This document shows, one piece after another, positions 1 through 10,385 of a stretch of DNA of 64,000 nucleotides (position 1 is the first letter of the stretch; each line of letters begins with the position of its first letter). The stretch lies in assembly GCA_003024785.1 (NCBI GenBank), contig PUQB01000068.1:580586-644585 (forward strand), written 5' to 3'. Below the pieces are notes generated by a model. It was given only the letters and a program-made list of their open reading frames with translations. It did not search any database and was not told the DNA's origin. This DNA comes from Selaginella tamariscina (taxonomy: Eukaryota > Streptophyta > Lycopodiopsida > Selaginellales > Selaginellaceae). The translations under genes and the position numbers were made by a program.

Positions 1-1
1 G

Positions 2-223
2 ATGAAGAGGAGGAGGAGCGACCATGGCGGCGCATATTATAAGACAAGGGAGGGGGATGTGATTGAACGAGCTAAACACCTCATGCGTCAGCTCTTGACT
101 GAACAGATATCCATTCAGGAGTACGAGCAACGTACAGAGAAGATGTACTTGGAGCTTGAGCAAAATGATTGGGTGCAGGAGAGATTTCAAAGGAGAGATG
201 CAAGTGGATCATCCAGAGATTGA
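2..223 (+). CDS. C-terminal end of an unrecognised protein (partial)
   Basis: An open frame runs from the left edge of the window to a TGA at 221-223. It gives about 73 charged, probably helical residues with Arg/Lys/Glu-rich stretches and a Gly/Ser/Arg tail. The first in-frame ATG is at base 2, so the true start probably lies outside the window. No domain is recognised. It faces the XRCC3 gene, with about 370 bp between the two stops, which fits convergent genes. The length is short enough that a chance frame cannot be excluded. Confidence 0.35.
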   Translation: MKRRRSDHGGAYYKTREGDVIERAKHLMRQLLTEQISIQEYEQRTEKMYLELEQNDWVQERFQRRDASGSSRD

Positions 224-592
224 TTTCCACCCGCAAAGACTGGATAAATTAAACGATCCATGTAGATATGAAAGTCTAAGTTTATACGCGACTCTTTCTC
301 AAATAAGTTCTAGAATGTATTCAAATACTTATAACATGTCACATACCAGAAAAGCATTACTAGCGTGGGTTCAATGTAAGCTCAACCCTTTGTACTGATT
401 TCTGCAGACATATACATAAATAGTTACTTACTCCCCGAGAGAGAACAAATACTAGCATGATATATGTTCAGACATAAAATACACGTCTCACCTCTATACA
501 TATATGTAGCACCTGTATGTCCACTTTCATTGCTTATGAATGACAAGAGGCCTGTTGAAACCGATATTATATATAACATACAAATCGTACTG

Positions 593-2149
593 TTACACAT
601 GTGGATCTGGAGGCACTCCATGAACACCAGTCTCGTCCACAGAAAACTCACATGACCCATAAGGCAAATGCGGTGCAAACACCACGTGCATCACCCTCTT
701 CGCAGTCTTTGTAACTGCCAAACTGTCTTGTGTATCCAACTTCTGCCGTTTCCCTTGTACATACCTTTTGATGATCATTCGGAAAACCAAATTCATCAGT
801 TTATAGAAACATATATAATCACACACTGTAAATTTATGAACATGTATATATTTAGATGTGTGTTTTTGTGTGTAACAGCAACTATACCTTTGATGGTCGT
901 ATGGAATTTGGAACTCATCTACCCTTGATAAGAATAGCCGAGTGTTAATGCAATGAGACCAAGAAAGTCCTAATGCAGGTGACACCCTTCTTCCTGATGA
1001 GACGAGCTCCGCCATGTTTCCTATCTGTGTTCCGCTCGAACCATCAACACAATCCATCACCTGGTTGTGTCATCACAATAACATAAACACATATTATGAA
1101 ACATAATACACACGTAACAATGTGTGTGTATCTGCGTGCATGTGTGCTTCTATCAACCAGGAAAGGGATGGACACACACATACACAGGCACGCACGCACG
1201 CACACGAACAGATATTTGTATGCATTTGTAGTGTATGTAGGCATGTCTTATACATATACAAATAAATTGTAGTTTGAGCTATTTGAAATGCAAGTATGTT
1301 GTTATAAGTTATATGCACAGAGTGTCCCTTACCTGGTTGAACATCAATACAATCCATCGTGTCCCACACGTATGGAAGTACGTATATTTCCATGACATGC
1401 ACGCACGCACAGCAGACACACACAGATGCATGCAGCACGCGTGTTGTCACATATATAGCGTCACAGAGAGAGAAGAGAAGAGACCTATCTGAGCGTGTAG
1501 ATATATCATCAGTTAATGTATCTATACACATACACATACGTGTGTATGTACTTATACACACCAAGCGACACATATATTATCATCCTCTTACCTGGTTGGT
1601 AACAACGACGGCAAGATCAAATTGGTCTGCGATTTTCTTCAGCTTGGCAGAGAGCTGGAACAGTAACCGAGACCGGGCAAGCATCTCCTCCCTGTTATTA
1701 TCAAACTCGGTCCGGAACAACGCGGCAACTGAATCAATCAGCAGCAGCCTCACAGGCCGCCCCTGCTGCTGATTCAGCGCCTGTTCCAAGCGACCGAGCA
1801 GCGCAAACAGTTCCTGGATCGACTCCACGGCCTCCACGAACACATTCTCGCACGGATCAAACCCTAGGTCTCTGGAAGCCCGGAATGCGGCTGCGATCTG
1901 GCGCAATCTCCGACCGGGGAAGTATCCCTCCGTGGGAATGTAGAGCGCGGATCCATGTAACCCGCCAATTTCAATAGGGAACTGTACCGCGATGAGCAGC
2001 TGCAGTGCAAGCTGTGTCTTACCTGCCGTGCTCTCCCCAACGAGCTCCGTCACTGATCCGCACGGCATGCCGCCATCTAGAATTCCGTCCAGCACCGGAC
2101 AGCCCGTCGTGCATCTCTGCCGCCTTCGCAATTGCACCGCCATAGCCAT
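593..2149 (-). CDS. XRCC3: DNA repair protein XRCC3 homologue (RecA/RAD51 paralogue), three exons, 300 aa
   Basis: Exons on the minus strand are 2149-1592, 1060-888 and 764-593; introns are 531 and 123 bp. All borders are GT-AG and phases join (186 codons; 57 codons plus 2 nt; 1 nt plus 56 codons and stop), giving 300 aa, close to the usual size of plant XRCC3. Walker A is GESTAGKT (residues 38-45) and Walker B is LLLID (135-139). Exon 1 ends in VVVTNQ, the RecA-fold end of the L1 region. Exon 2 has GRRVSPALGLSW and the conserved INTRLFLSR, and exon 3 has VVFAPHLP and SCEF typical of the family C-terminus. XRCC3 pairs with RAD51C and supports RAD51 filament function in homologous recombination and meiosis, in the nucleus. 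Start choice: the first ATG, eight codons before the conserved Arg/Gly-Cys-Pro segment. Exon 3 could instead start at the CAG ending at 742, but only the 764 start keeps the frame. Confidence 0.9.
1080..1580. repeat. CA/TG-rich intron 1 of XRCC3
   Basis: The first intron is filled with degenerate CA/TG, CACG and TATA tracts. It also holds a second copy, at 1326-1367, of the sequence around the exon 2 acceptor (an ATGGATTGT(A/G)TTGATG block and an AACCAGGT block). Several apparent reading frames here are products of the dinucleotide repeats. Confidence 0.6.
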
Positions 2150-3776
2150 ACCCTAGATTTAAATCTGCGAATATGCTCATTTTTGCCGCCTAAATTTTAT
2201 GATATGTATGTTTAAAATTGCTAAATTGCCCCATCTAAATTAAAGCTAACCTTCTTTTTATTGTACATCTAATTAATGGACGGTGACAATTAACACTACA
2301 ATTATGGTAAGTGTGTATATTTATATTAAAAATTTAAAAATGAACCATTCATTTTAATACACACAATTTATATTTAACAATATCATACACATACATGTGG
2401 TATATATAAAGAATTTAAATAATGGAAAATGTAAACATTCTTTCCTTAAACATACGATTGTATTTTTTTTTTTTTAATAAAGCTTTTAAATGAATTTTAG
2501 GAAATGCATTTAATTAAACTATACTCATAATATATCCTTATAATTAGAATTTCTTAAATAAATTTTAAAATTAAAATAAATCAAAATCACCTAACTAGAA
2601 TTTTAATATGCTCATCATATGCAATTTTAAACATAAAAATACTATCAAATTAGGATATATGCTTAGATATATTTTATCATTCTTAAATATACGATATTAC
2701 TATAATAGTTCAATTTCTTTATGATCATAAATTAGTCAGATTATTAAAATTAGGCTACTTTAATAGTTTAATATGAATATTATTGTTGAATAAACTAAAC
2801 GTAACGTATTTTAACATATTTTTAGTATATGTTAATATATAATGAGAACATGAGTATACTAATATAATTTATCATCACCGATCTATATAATTACAAATTA
2901 TGTTACATTAATCATAATTACGTACCTGTGTATTATTCTTTTTCTGGTTGAAGTCCTAAATTTTGATGTCAATTTAAATTTAAAATTAGCATAATTTACA
3001 CTTTAAATTTGAAATCAATGGTTAAATTGAATATGATCTTCTTTTATAATTTAGTTAATTTGATAAGATATTACTTAATATATTTATATTAATGAATCAG
3101 AGAAAAAAATATAAATACAAGTATATACATGTATTAACTAAATATATACATTTATGCATATATATGCATGTGCATATAAAAAATGTATAAACATTATTTA
3201 ACAATATATAAGTTTTGCATTGTAGAAGTGACAAGAAAATATTTTTATACGTTCATATGCAAAGTAATAATCAATACAAACTGAAATGTTAATTTTACAA
3301 ATGTATGAAGCAAATTGAAAACCCTTGAAAAACAAAATACATACATACATATATACGTGTGTGTGGGCATAACATACACATACAAACCAGTTATTTTTAA
3401 TGTGCACAATGTGTATCTGTATATTAAACTGAAATATATATATATATATAATAGATTAATACAAATCACATGTGTGTGTAACATATGTATGTGTCCTTAA
3501 CTGGATGGAGGGTCTATATATGTGTGTGTGTGTGTGTGAGTGTATCTTTTCATATATATACTGCATTTTTAATAAGTAATACCATAATATCTGTAATATA
3601 TAGCTTAATAATGTATATATATAAAATTGTAACATAGTCACAATATATAAGACCCCTTAAAAATTATACTAATAAAAATATTTAAGAGGAACTGATAATG
3701 AACTTCTGGTTTTTCTATTGATGATTTATTCTTGAGAACTCTGGCTTGGCATAGCATATAATGCTGAATCAAACAA
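2150..3776. other. AT-rich intergenic DNA, no gene seen
   Basis: About 1.6 kb of A/T-dominated sequence with TA and TG/CA tracts around 3340-3545. Short open frames at 3198-3641 consist of dinucleotide-repeat codons (Tyr/Ile/His/Thr) and overlap on both strands, so I do not call them. The first 100 bp (2150-2250) should contain the XRCC3 promoter, but no clear TATA box stands out. Confidence 0.6.
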
Positions 3777-4355
3777 TTAAAGGATGCCAGTTCCCAACAC
3801 CACCAATCTCAATTTGGAGCTGCCGAGGTATGAAATGGCCCAAAGGGATGAGGTGTGGAGAAAGAAACAGCACATGCAAGTCCTTAGAACAGTTGAAAAC
3901 CTACTGAATGCCTTTAGAAACAGGAAATCTGGGCAGCCATGGAAGAGGTAGAGAAAGCCCTCCACTTCTATTTCGCTTGTGAAGGTGCCGAGGTAGGCAC
4001 CCTTGCCAAGAAAGAGATCATTGCCGGCTGTAATTCTAAATGTTGCATCTGGGTACATAATCAGTCTTGCAGGCATGACAAGTTCGGAAGGGCGATTGTA
4101 AGCCAGCTCCATTCCTCCAGCTTCCATCGCAGCCTGGTTCAAAACAAATCGGTAATATTAAAAAATGCACAGAAATCTCTCTACTCAAACCTGTAGGACA
4201 CGGTTTTCCTTATGCTTGATTTCATAAGACTTCACTGATCCGTCTGGGTTGAATTCAACCCTTGGCCCATCTTGTGGTGCACGTTCAGCAGGAGGACCAG
4301 GATCAGCACGACCAGCATCTGGAAGGTTAACAAGACTAGTACGATTACGCCTCAT
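3777..4355 (-). CDS. Five-copy two-exon family, copy 1 (alternate C-terminal frame)
   Basis: Exon 1 is 4355-4191 (55 codons), the intron 4190-4134 (57 bp, CAG|GTTTGAG to AACCAG), exon 2 4133-3777 (118 aa plus stop). The product is 173 aa. The N-terminus starts MRRNRTS and is Pro/Ala/Gly-rich; the conserved block VEFNPDGSVKSY ends exon 1; exon 2 has NRPSELVMP, MYPDATF, FLGKGAYLG and YLFHGCPDF. It lacks one T of a T-run after the AFSRF codons, so the last ~37 codons are read in a different frame from copy 2. This is the most diverged copy (for example RITAGNDLF instead of SITAGNDHF), yet exon 2 is otherwise open, which suggests past selection. Function is unknown. Confidence 0.55.
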
Positions 4356-4551
4356 ACTACAACAATTACAACAACTTGAGCATGCCTTCCCAAAGAAACC
4401 AATGGTACTCTAATAGTACTATGTTGGGGTTTCACACTGCGTATTTGTTCTGTTTATAGAGAGATTTGCCACTATTCATTCCATCCACGTTACCTATTTC
4501 AAACTTGTGGGATACCTTGGATTTCTCCCAAGTAAATAAATACCAAATACC

Positions 4552-4605
4552 ATGCGGAACCTCAAACATACGCATAGTTGTATATACTTAGAGTCTGAGT
4601 CCAGT
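4552..4605 (-). promoter_or_regulatory. Conserved upstream block of family copy 1 (TATA at 4580-4587)
   Basis: On the minus strand this reads GGACTCAGACTCTAAGTATATAC, then a variable stretch, then TTTGAGGTTCCGCA. The same block precedes all five family copies. The GTATATAC core lies about 230 bp upstream of the ATG and is a plausible TATA box. Confidence 0.55.
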
Positions 4606-4890
4606 AAAGTTATTTCTTTTCAAATTGTAGTCTGTACGTAAAACTTTGAAGTTAACTATTTCTCCATAATGACATGCTTTTAAACAATTCAGATCTGCTA
4701 CACGAGAGTAAAAATATTCAGTATATTGGCTATTTTAATACATACAATCTTAAATTTAAAAAAGATTATTATCTTTTTATTTTTAAATTATATTTTATAT
4801 ACTTTAATTTAAATTATTATATTAAATAAATTAAATTATATATATTAAAAATTACATTATTAATTTTAAAATTACTTTATAAATATAAAT

Positions 4891-5059
4891 TTTAAAATTT
4901 CAATTTTAATTTTAAAATTTCAATTTTAATTTTAAAATTTCAATTTTAATTTTAAAATTTCAATTTTAATTTTAAAATTTCAATTTTAATTTTAAAATTT
5001 CAATTTTAATTTTAAAATTTCTATTTTAATTTTAAAATTTCTATTTTAATTTTAAAATT
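4891..5059. repeat. 20-bp tandem repeat, about 8 copies
   Basis: The unit CAATTTTAATTTTAAAATTT repeats head to tail with perfect period 20. The last two units carry CT instead of CA at the start. Each unit contains the self-complementary AATTTTAAAATT, so single strands could fold. It is an AT minisatellite. Confidence 0.9.
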
Positions 5060-6555
5060 AATTATGGAGTTTTCACGTTTAAATATAAATTTCACTACTA
5101 ATTTTTAAATAATAAAATAATAAAATATTAAATTATATAAACTTATATTTAAATTCACTATGTTACCATCAATCTTTCAACGTTGTGATGAATTTATTTG
5201 CTTTAACGACTTGTTCATTGATTTTTATATTTGTACTAATATGAATACTATATAATGTTTTATTTATAAACTATCAAGACATATTTAAATTGTAAAATAT
5301 AAAGATTTCAGAAATATTTATTTTGAAATCTTAAAACAAATTATCTTAAATTTACATAAAGTAACTCAAAACTTAACTCAAGAGCTTTCTTAATAAATTT
5401 GTAATATTAATATATTATGTATATTTGATTATTGTTCTTAGCCTTGTTTACAACATAAACATTGGTTAACTCCTTAAAGTGTAGACATATTATCATCACC
5501 TCACACTAAGTTCTTGATATGTTAGATATTATAGCTTTACTTTGTTAATCTCTTTTTCTTACACACACACAATACCATGCATGAATGCCTTAAAGAGCCT
5601 ATAAACTTGTATAAGCTCAATAAAGAAATAAAAATTAACTTCACTCACTATATGTGTTCAATAAACCTTATTTTCTACAAGTAATCTTAAGTTTAGAAAA
5701 AATATTATATATTTCTATTTATAAACTTATTTTTATTTCTATGTTTTAAATTCTATATTGTATTCATTAATATTATATACATGCATACACCATACATTAT
5801 TTTAATTTGACTATAATATTATTTTAATAATATATTACAAATTATATATTAAAAGCACATTATTGGCTTTAAAATTAAAATTTAAAAATTTTTAGTGGGA
5901 TTTTTCATCTTTCCTATGAAAAAATTAAAAATTATTAAAATTTATAAACGTAAATTTAAAAAAAAAAAAGTATCACTAATGTCATGTGTACACTTAAATT
6001 TAAAAATATTTTAGTTTAAATATTATATTATTATATCAATATACCATAAATTTATATTAAAAGCATATTATTGACTTTAAATTAAAATCTAAAGATTTGA
6101 ATTAAGATTTTTCATTTTCAAATATAAATCTCACATATTATTAAAATTTATAAACTTACATTTTAAACTTTAAAATTATCATTAATGCCATAGTAAATTT
6201 GTTACTATAATGATTTGATTTAATTAATTACTAAATGATTTTATTTTTTTTAGTTTTTTAAGGATATATTCTTGTTTGTTTATTCTAATATCACTTCAAT
6301 TTATTTATTTTTTTATTCTCTTTTATTTATTTGTCTATTCCCTTCTAAAATATATATAATAAGTTAGATTGTATATTAATAATATATGAAAATACTTATA
6401 AATAATGTAAGTTGCAGAATATTAAGAATGCTTAAATATTTATTTTTAAGATTTATAAAAACATTAATTTAAATTCATAAAAAACAATTTAAAAGTCAAC
6501 TTAAGAAAACTATTTGTCTTCTATGTTTATTATCATTTATATATTTAAATTAAGG

Positions 6556-6790
6556 TGAGTTCATTTGTAAGTACTTATAACATTAATAAATTTGATATAT
6601 TTTAAATATTGTTTCTTTATGACTCTTATATTAAGTATTGTTAAATATTTAGGGTCATTTATAAGTACTTATAACATTAATACATACTATGTATGTTATT
6701 GTTTAAATATTTGGGTTTCATGGGCCATTTCTAAGCACTTATAATATTTATATATATTGTACTTTTTAAATATTATATATTACATATTTT
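6556..6790. repeat. Three degenerate repeats around a TAAGTACTTATAA core
   Basis: A block of the form TCATTTxTAAGTACTTATAACATTAATA occurs at about 6558, 6652 and (diverged) 6731, each followed by TTTAAATATT-like sequence. The spacing is irregular (about 94 and 79 bp). Confidence 0.5.
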
Positions 6791-7238
6791 TATGCAAAAT
6801 CCAAATCTATGTAAGTGGGAGAAAAAAAAAACATACATAAAGATATTTATGATGTCATAGTTGTAACTCATTGTGTAAAAGTAAATTTTTTATAAATTAT
6901 ATAATGTGTAAAATAAAAACATGAGATAAATGTTTAAGAACTTTATAATGCTAACCACATGTATAAAAGTCTATATAGTAATTATGATTAAAACCTAAGT
7001 AACCATGAGTTAAAACGTTTAAGAATTTTCTTATAATTTACTTTTATTTTGTTTTGTATATGTCATATGAATATCATAATTGAAGATTATACAATAATAT
7101 TTATGATACAATATAGACATATTATTATAATATATGATATGTATAATATATTATTTATATATCAAAATTAATATTTTATTGGGTAGTATCTTTCCACTAA
7201 AGTTTTAATTGGTAATAAGTTTCGTTAAATGCTTTATA

Positions 7239-7752
7239 TTTATCATATATTAATAAATATATTATTATAATCTAATTACATTAATACTTTTTCACTTGCA
7301 ATTTCAAACTTAAAATGATTATAATATGATTTTATTTTCATGTTTATAGTATATTAATTATATATTTTATAATACATTATATATGTATGAACACACATTA
7401 CACATTGGGTACACCTCATAAATATATTTTAATTTGAATATGAATTTTTGTATCAACATATTATAAATATGTTGATTTAAAATTCAATATTTGAATTTAT
7501 CATATATCAACAAATATATTATTATAATTTAATTGTGTAAATGGGCAATCTCAAACTTATTGAGATTGTAATATAATTTTTATTTTCATGTTTTAATCTT
7601 TCTATTACATTAATTATATATTATATTATCATAATACATGTATGAACACACATTACACATTGGGTATTGCGATCTTAAATATATTTTAGTTTGAATATTT
7701 ATTGTTTGTACCAACATATTATAAATTATATTATTTACATATGCTGATTTAA
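7239..7752. repeat. 257-bp tandem duplication
   Basis: Copy A (7239-7495) and copy B (7496-7752) share blocks in the same order: TTTATCATATAT, AATATATTATTATAAT, TATTTTCATGTTT, GAACACACATTACACATTGG, AATATATTTTA and CAACATATTATAAAT. They differ by many substitutions and small indels, so this is an old duplication. Confidence 0.75.
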
Positions 7753-9524
7753 AATTAAAATGTATACATTAACAATGGGATTTTTCATTTTTAAACATAA
7801 ATTTCATTATTAAAATTTATAAACTTAAAATTAAATTGATAAAATATTATTAATTTTCTAATGAATTTAATATTTGTGATTTGACTTTATGACTTTTCAT
7901 AATGAATTTGTGATTTTTGTTTTGACCTAATTATTATTATTATTAACTTGGCATTTACTTATTTGTTTATTTTATTATTATTATTCCATTTTAAAATATA
8001 TAGATTTCTTGAAATAACCACAATGTACAGATTCTTTTAAAATATTTAAATTTTATTAAACTTTATAAAAATATTAACCTAAATCCATAACTTTATAAAA
8101 AGATTTATTATGGATTAGCAGATGGTTTAAAAAATTCAAATTACTTTAAGTATTGATATATTATGTTCATCTTACAGTTAATTTTACATAGACAATCTTT
8201 AATTTAAAAAAAGAGTGTATCTCTTTATATTTAAACTATATGTTATTTAATTTAACCTAAAGTATTATATTAAATAAAATAGATTATGTAATTACTAATT
8301 TTAAAATTAATTTATAAATTAAAATTTTAAATATTTTTGAAATCAATATTGAAAATTTTCATATTCCATTAGTAATTTAAACATAAAATTAAGATATATT
8401 ATCCTATACCCTATACTTAAACAAGTGAATACAATGCGGTCGTGCTTTTAACTTAATTTATTAATATTTTTAACTTAATTTGTTTTTGTTTTAACGTCTT
8501 ATTAGGCTATTTTGATCTTTATAATGATATAGGTATTTATTTATTATTTTTAAACATTGTAAAAAATTATGGTAAGTACTAAAGGCTTTCTGGAATAGCA
8601 TAACATGCAATCTATTAATATGTAACTACACTATATACAATCAGCTATATCTTATTTATCTATTATTAGTATATTTACTATATTTATATATTTAGCTATG
8701 TGTATATCTTGGTATATAAAGATCTATACTATGTATTATGTAGTTACGTGTTCTATATATGATTAGATATAGATACTTCAATATATTTGGGTATACATAT
8801 TTATATATCTATATAACTAGGGTGTATATAATTATGTTAAACTTTATCTATATTATAATATATATAAGACACACACAACACACACACACACATACATACA
8901 TGAGAGAGAGGAGTCCTATACATTAGTGTTATAAATATACATGACATATTGTTTTACGCATATATATAGATATTCATTAAAATATATATAAGCATGTGTG
9001 TTATAGGACAAAGCGTTATTCATTGAGTGTTTTTGTTTTTATTGTTTGTTTATTAATTTCCATGCTATTATCTTTATTAGCTCTAATCCACAAGAATTTT
9101 ATCCTGTATCTGCAGAAACTTTTTTTGCTTTGTTTGTGTAAACTCGTCATATGTATTTTCTTTTGTATCTTTATGCATTTAAATGTAAGTATGTATATGC
9201 TACACTATACACATATATGTGTTTTGAGGTGTGTGTACGAATCAATAATTAAAGATATTGGACTTTATCCAGCACCTTTTCTGATTTTTTTTTCTCACGT
9301 ATGCATGTGTGTAATATATCTAGATTATTAAGTAAATATCCAATTTTAAAAACTGGGCAGTAACCTGCCGGGGTGAGGAAACATAGTATGTTTTCTATGT
9401 GAAACATAATATATTGTTTGTCATCTTGAATATATATCAGTAAGTTACACACACCTTTATTGGATAACAACATATTCCTTTGTATAATATTTACGCATAA
9501 GACTAAATAGAAAGAAGTTATTGA

Positions 9525-9582
9525 ACTCAGACTCTAGGTATATACAATTATGCTTGTATTTGAGGTTCCGCAAGGTATTATT
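9525..9582 (+). promoter_or_regulatory. Conserved upstream block of family copy 2 (TATA at 9539-9545)
   Basis: ACTCAGACTCTAGG directly precedes TATATAC, followed by TTTGAGGTTCCGCA and AGGTATTATTTCACTTTGG. The block is the best conserved non-coding part of the family. It places the TATA-like core about 158 bp before the ATG. Confidence 0.6.
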
Positions 9583-9696
9583 TCACTTTGGGGAAATTCA
9601 AGTAACGTCAAGTTTGAAATAAATAACGATGAATAAATACCGTGTGCAACCGTGTATAGTTTGTTTTTCTTCAGAAAGCATACACTAAGTTTTAAT

Positions 9697-10319
9697 ATGA
9701 GGCGTACTCGTACTGGTTTTGTTTCTGGTCCTGGCGATACTGGTCCTCCTGCTGAACGTGCTGGAACTCCAGTCATTGATTTATCTGCTGCTGCTGCACC
9801 ACACGAGGGGCCAAGGGTTGAATTCAACCCAGATGGATCAGTGAAGTCTTATGCAGTCAAGCATAGGGAAAACCGTGTCCTACAGGTTGAGTGTAGAGAC
9901 TACTAGAGAGATTTCTGTGCATTTATAAATATTACTGATTTGTTTTGAACCAGGCTGTGATGGAAGCTGGAGGAATGGAGCTGGCTTACAATCGCCCTTC
10001 CGAACTTGTCATGCCTGCAAAACTGATTATGTACCCAGATGCAACATTTAGCATTACAGCCGGCAATGACCATTTTCTCGGCAAGGGTGCCTACCTCGGA
10101 AACATCGCAAGTGACATAGAAATGGAGGGCTTTATCTACCTCTTCCATGGCTGCCCAGATTTTACGGTTCTAAAGGCATTCAGCAGGTTTTTCAACTGTG
10201 CTAAGGACTTTCATGTGCTGTTTCTTTCTCCACACCTCATCCCTTTGGGCCATTTCATACCTCGGCAGCTGCAAATTGAGATTGGTGGTGTCGGGCACTG
10301 GGGTCCATTAAGTGTTTGA
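9697..10319 (+). CDS. Five-copy two-exon family, copy 2 (intact, 184 aa, unknown function)
   Basis: Exons 9697-9885 (63 codons) and 9954-10319 (121 aa plus stop); intron 9886-9953 (68 bp, CAG|GTTGAG to AACCAG, phase 0). The start is the first ATG after the conserved leader, giving MRRTRTGFVSG. Residues 1-40 are Pro/Gly/Ala-rich and variable between copies. VEFNPDGSVKSY and KHRENRVLQ close exon 1. Exon 2 has NRPSELVMPAKLIMYPDA, HFLGKGAYLG and YLFHGCPDF, then a tail ending PRQLQIEIGGVG. No signal peptide or membrane segment is seen. I do not recognise the family. A faint similarity of the hydrophobic-HGC segment to the N-terminal beta domain of CLP1/NOL9 RNA kinases is too weak to use. This is the only copy open throughout in this frame. 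Confidence 0.65.
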
Positions 10320-10380
10320 TTCAGCATTATATACTATGTTCTCAAGAATAAATTGGCAATAAAGAAATCATTTATTTAGC
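10320..10380 (+). terminator. Probable polyadenylation region of family copy 2
   Basis: AATAAA-like signals at 10349-10354 (AATAAATTGG) and AATAAAG at 10361-10367 lie 30-45 bp after the stop, and matching AATAAAs occur in copy 3. Confidence 0.5.
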
Positions 10381-10385
10381 ATGCA

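Larger units (their letters stand above)
4356..9426. other. AT-rich intergenic region with local repeats
   Basis: Apart from the promoter of copy 1, this 5-kb stretch is extremely A/T-rich and contains only repeats (listed separately). A 111-codon open frame at 8996-9331 is hydrophobic, low-complexity and has no recognisable family; I do not call it. Confidence 0.6.
9427..10385 (+). repeat. Duplicated block around family copy 2 (partner 21172-22127)
   Basis: Homology to the block around copy 3 begins at the shared GAATATATATCAGTAA sequence, about 270 bp before the ATG, and continues past the stop into the shared AATAAATTGGCAATAAAG and ATTTAGCATGCATA sequences. Since intron and flanks are copied, duplication was at the DNA level, not by retrocopying. 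Confidence 0.75.

Noticed and set aside
3198..3641. Several 60-80-codon open frames on both strands
   Set aside because: They overlap each other and consist of TA/TG/CA microsatellite codons (Tyr, Ile, His, Thr, Val); no family or splice context.
4891..5059. CRISPR-like regular repeat
   Set aside because: Repeats are head to tail without spacers and lie in a eukaryotic-type region; it is a minisatellite.
8996..9331. 111-codon hydrophobic frame that could be a small membrane protein
   Set aside because: Low complexity in an AT-rich stretch, no homology-like motifs, no promoter or intron context; hydrophobic content follows from T-rich codons.
9697..10319. CLP1/NOL9 N-terminal domain for the family
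   Set aside because: Only a hydrophobic-HGC-hydrophobic pattern is shared; the kinase domain is absent and spacing of Gly residues does not fit well enough.
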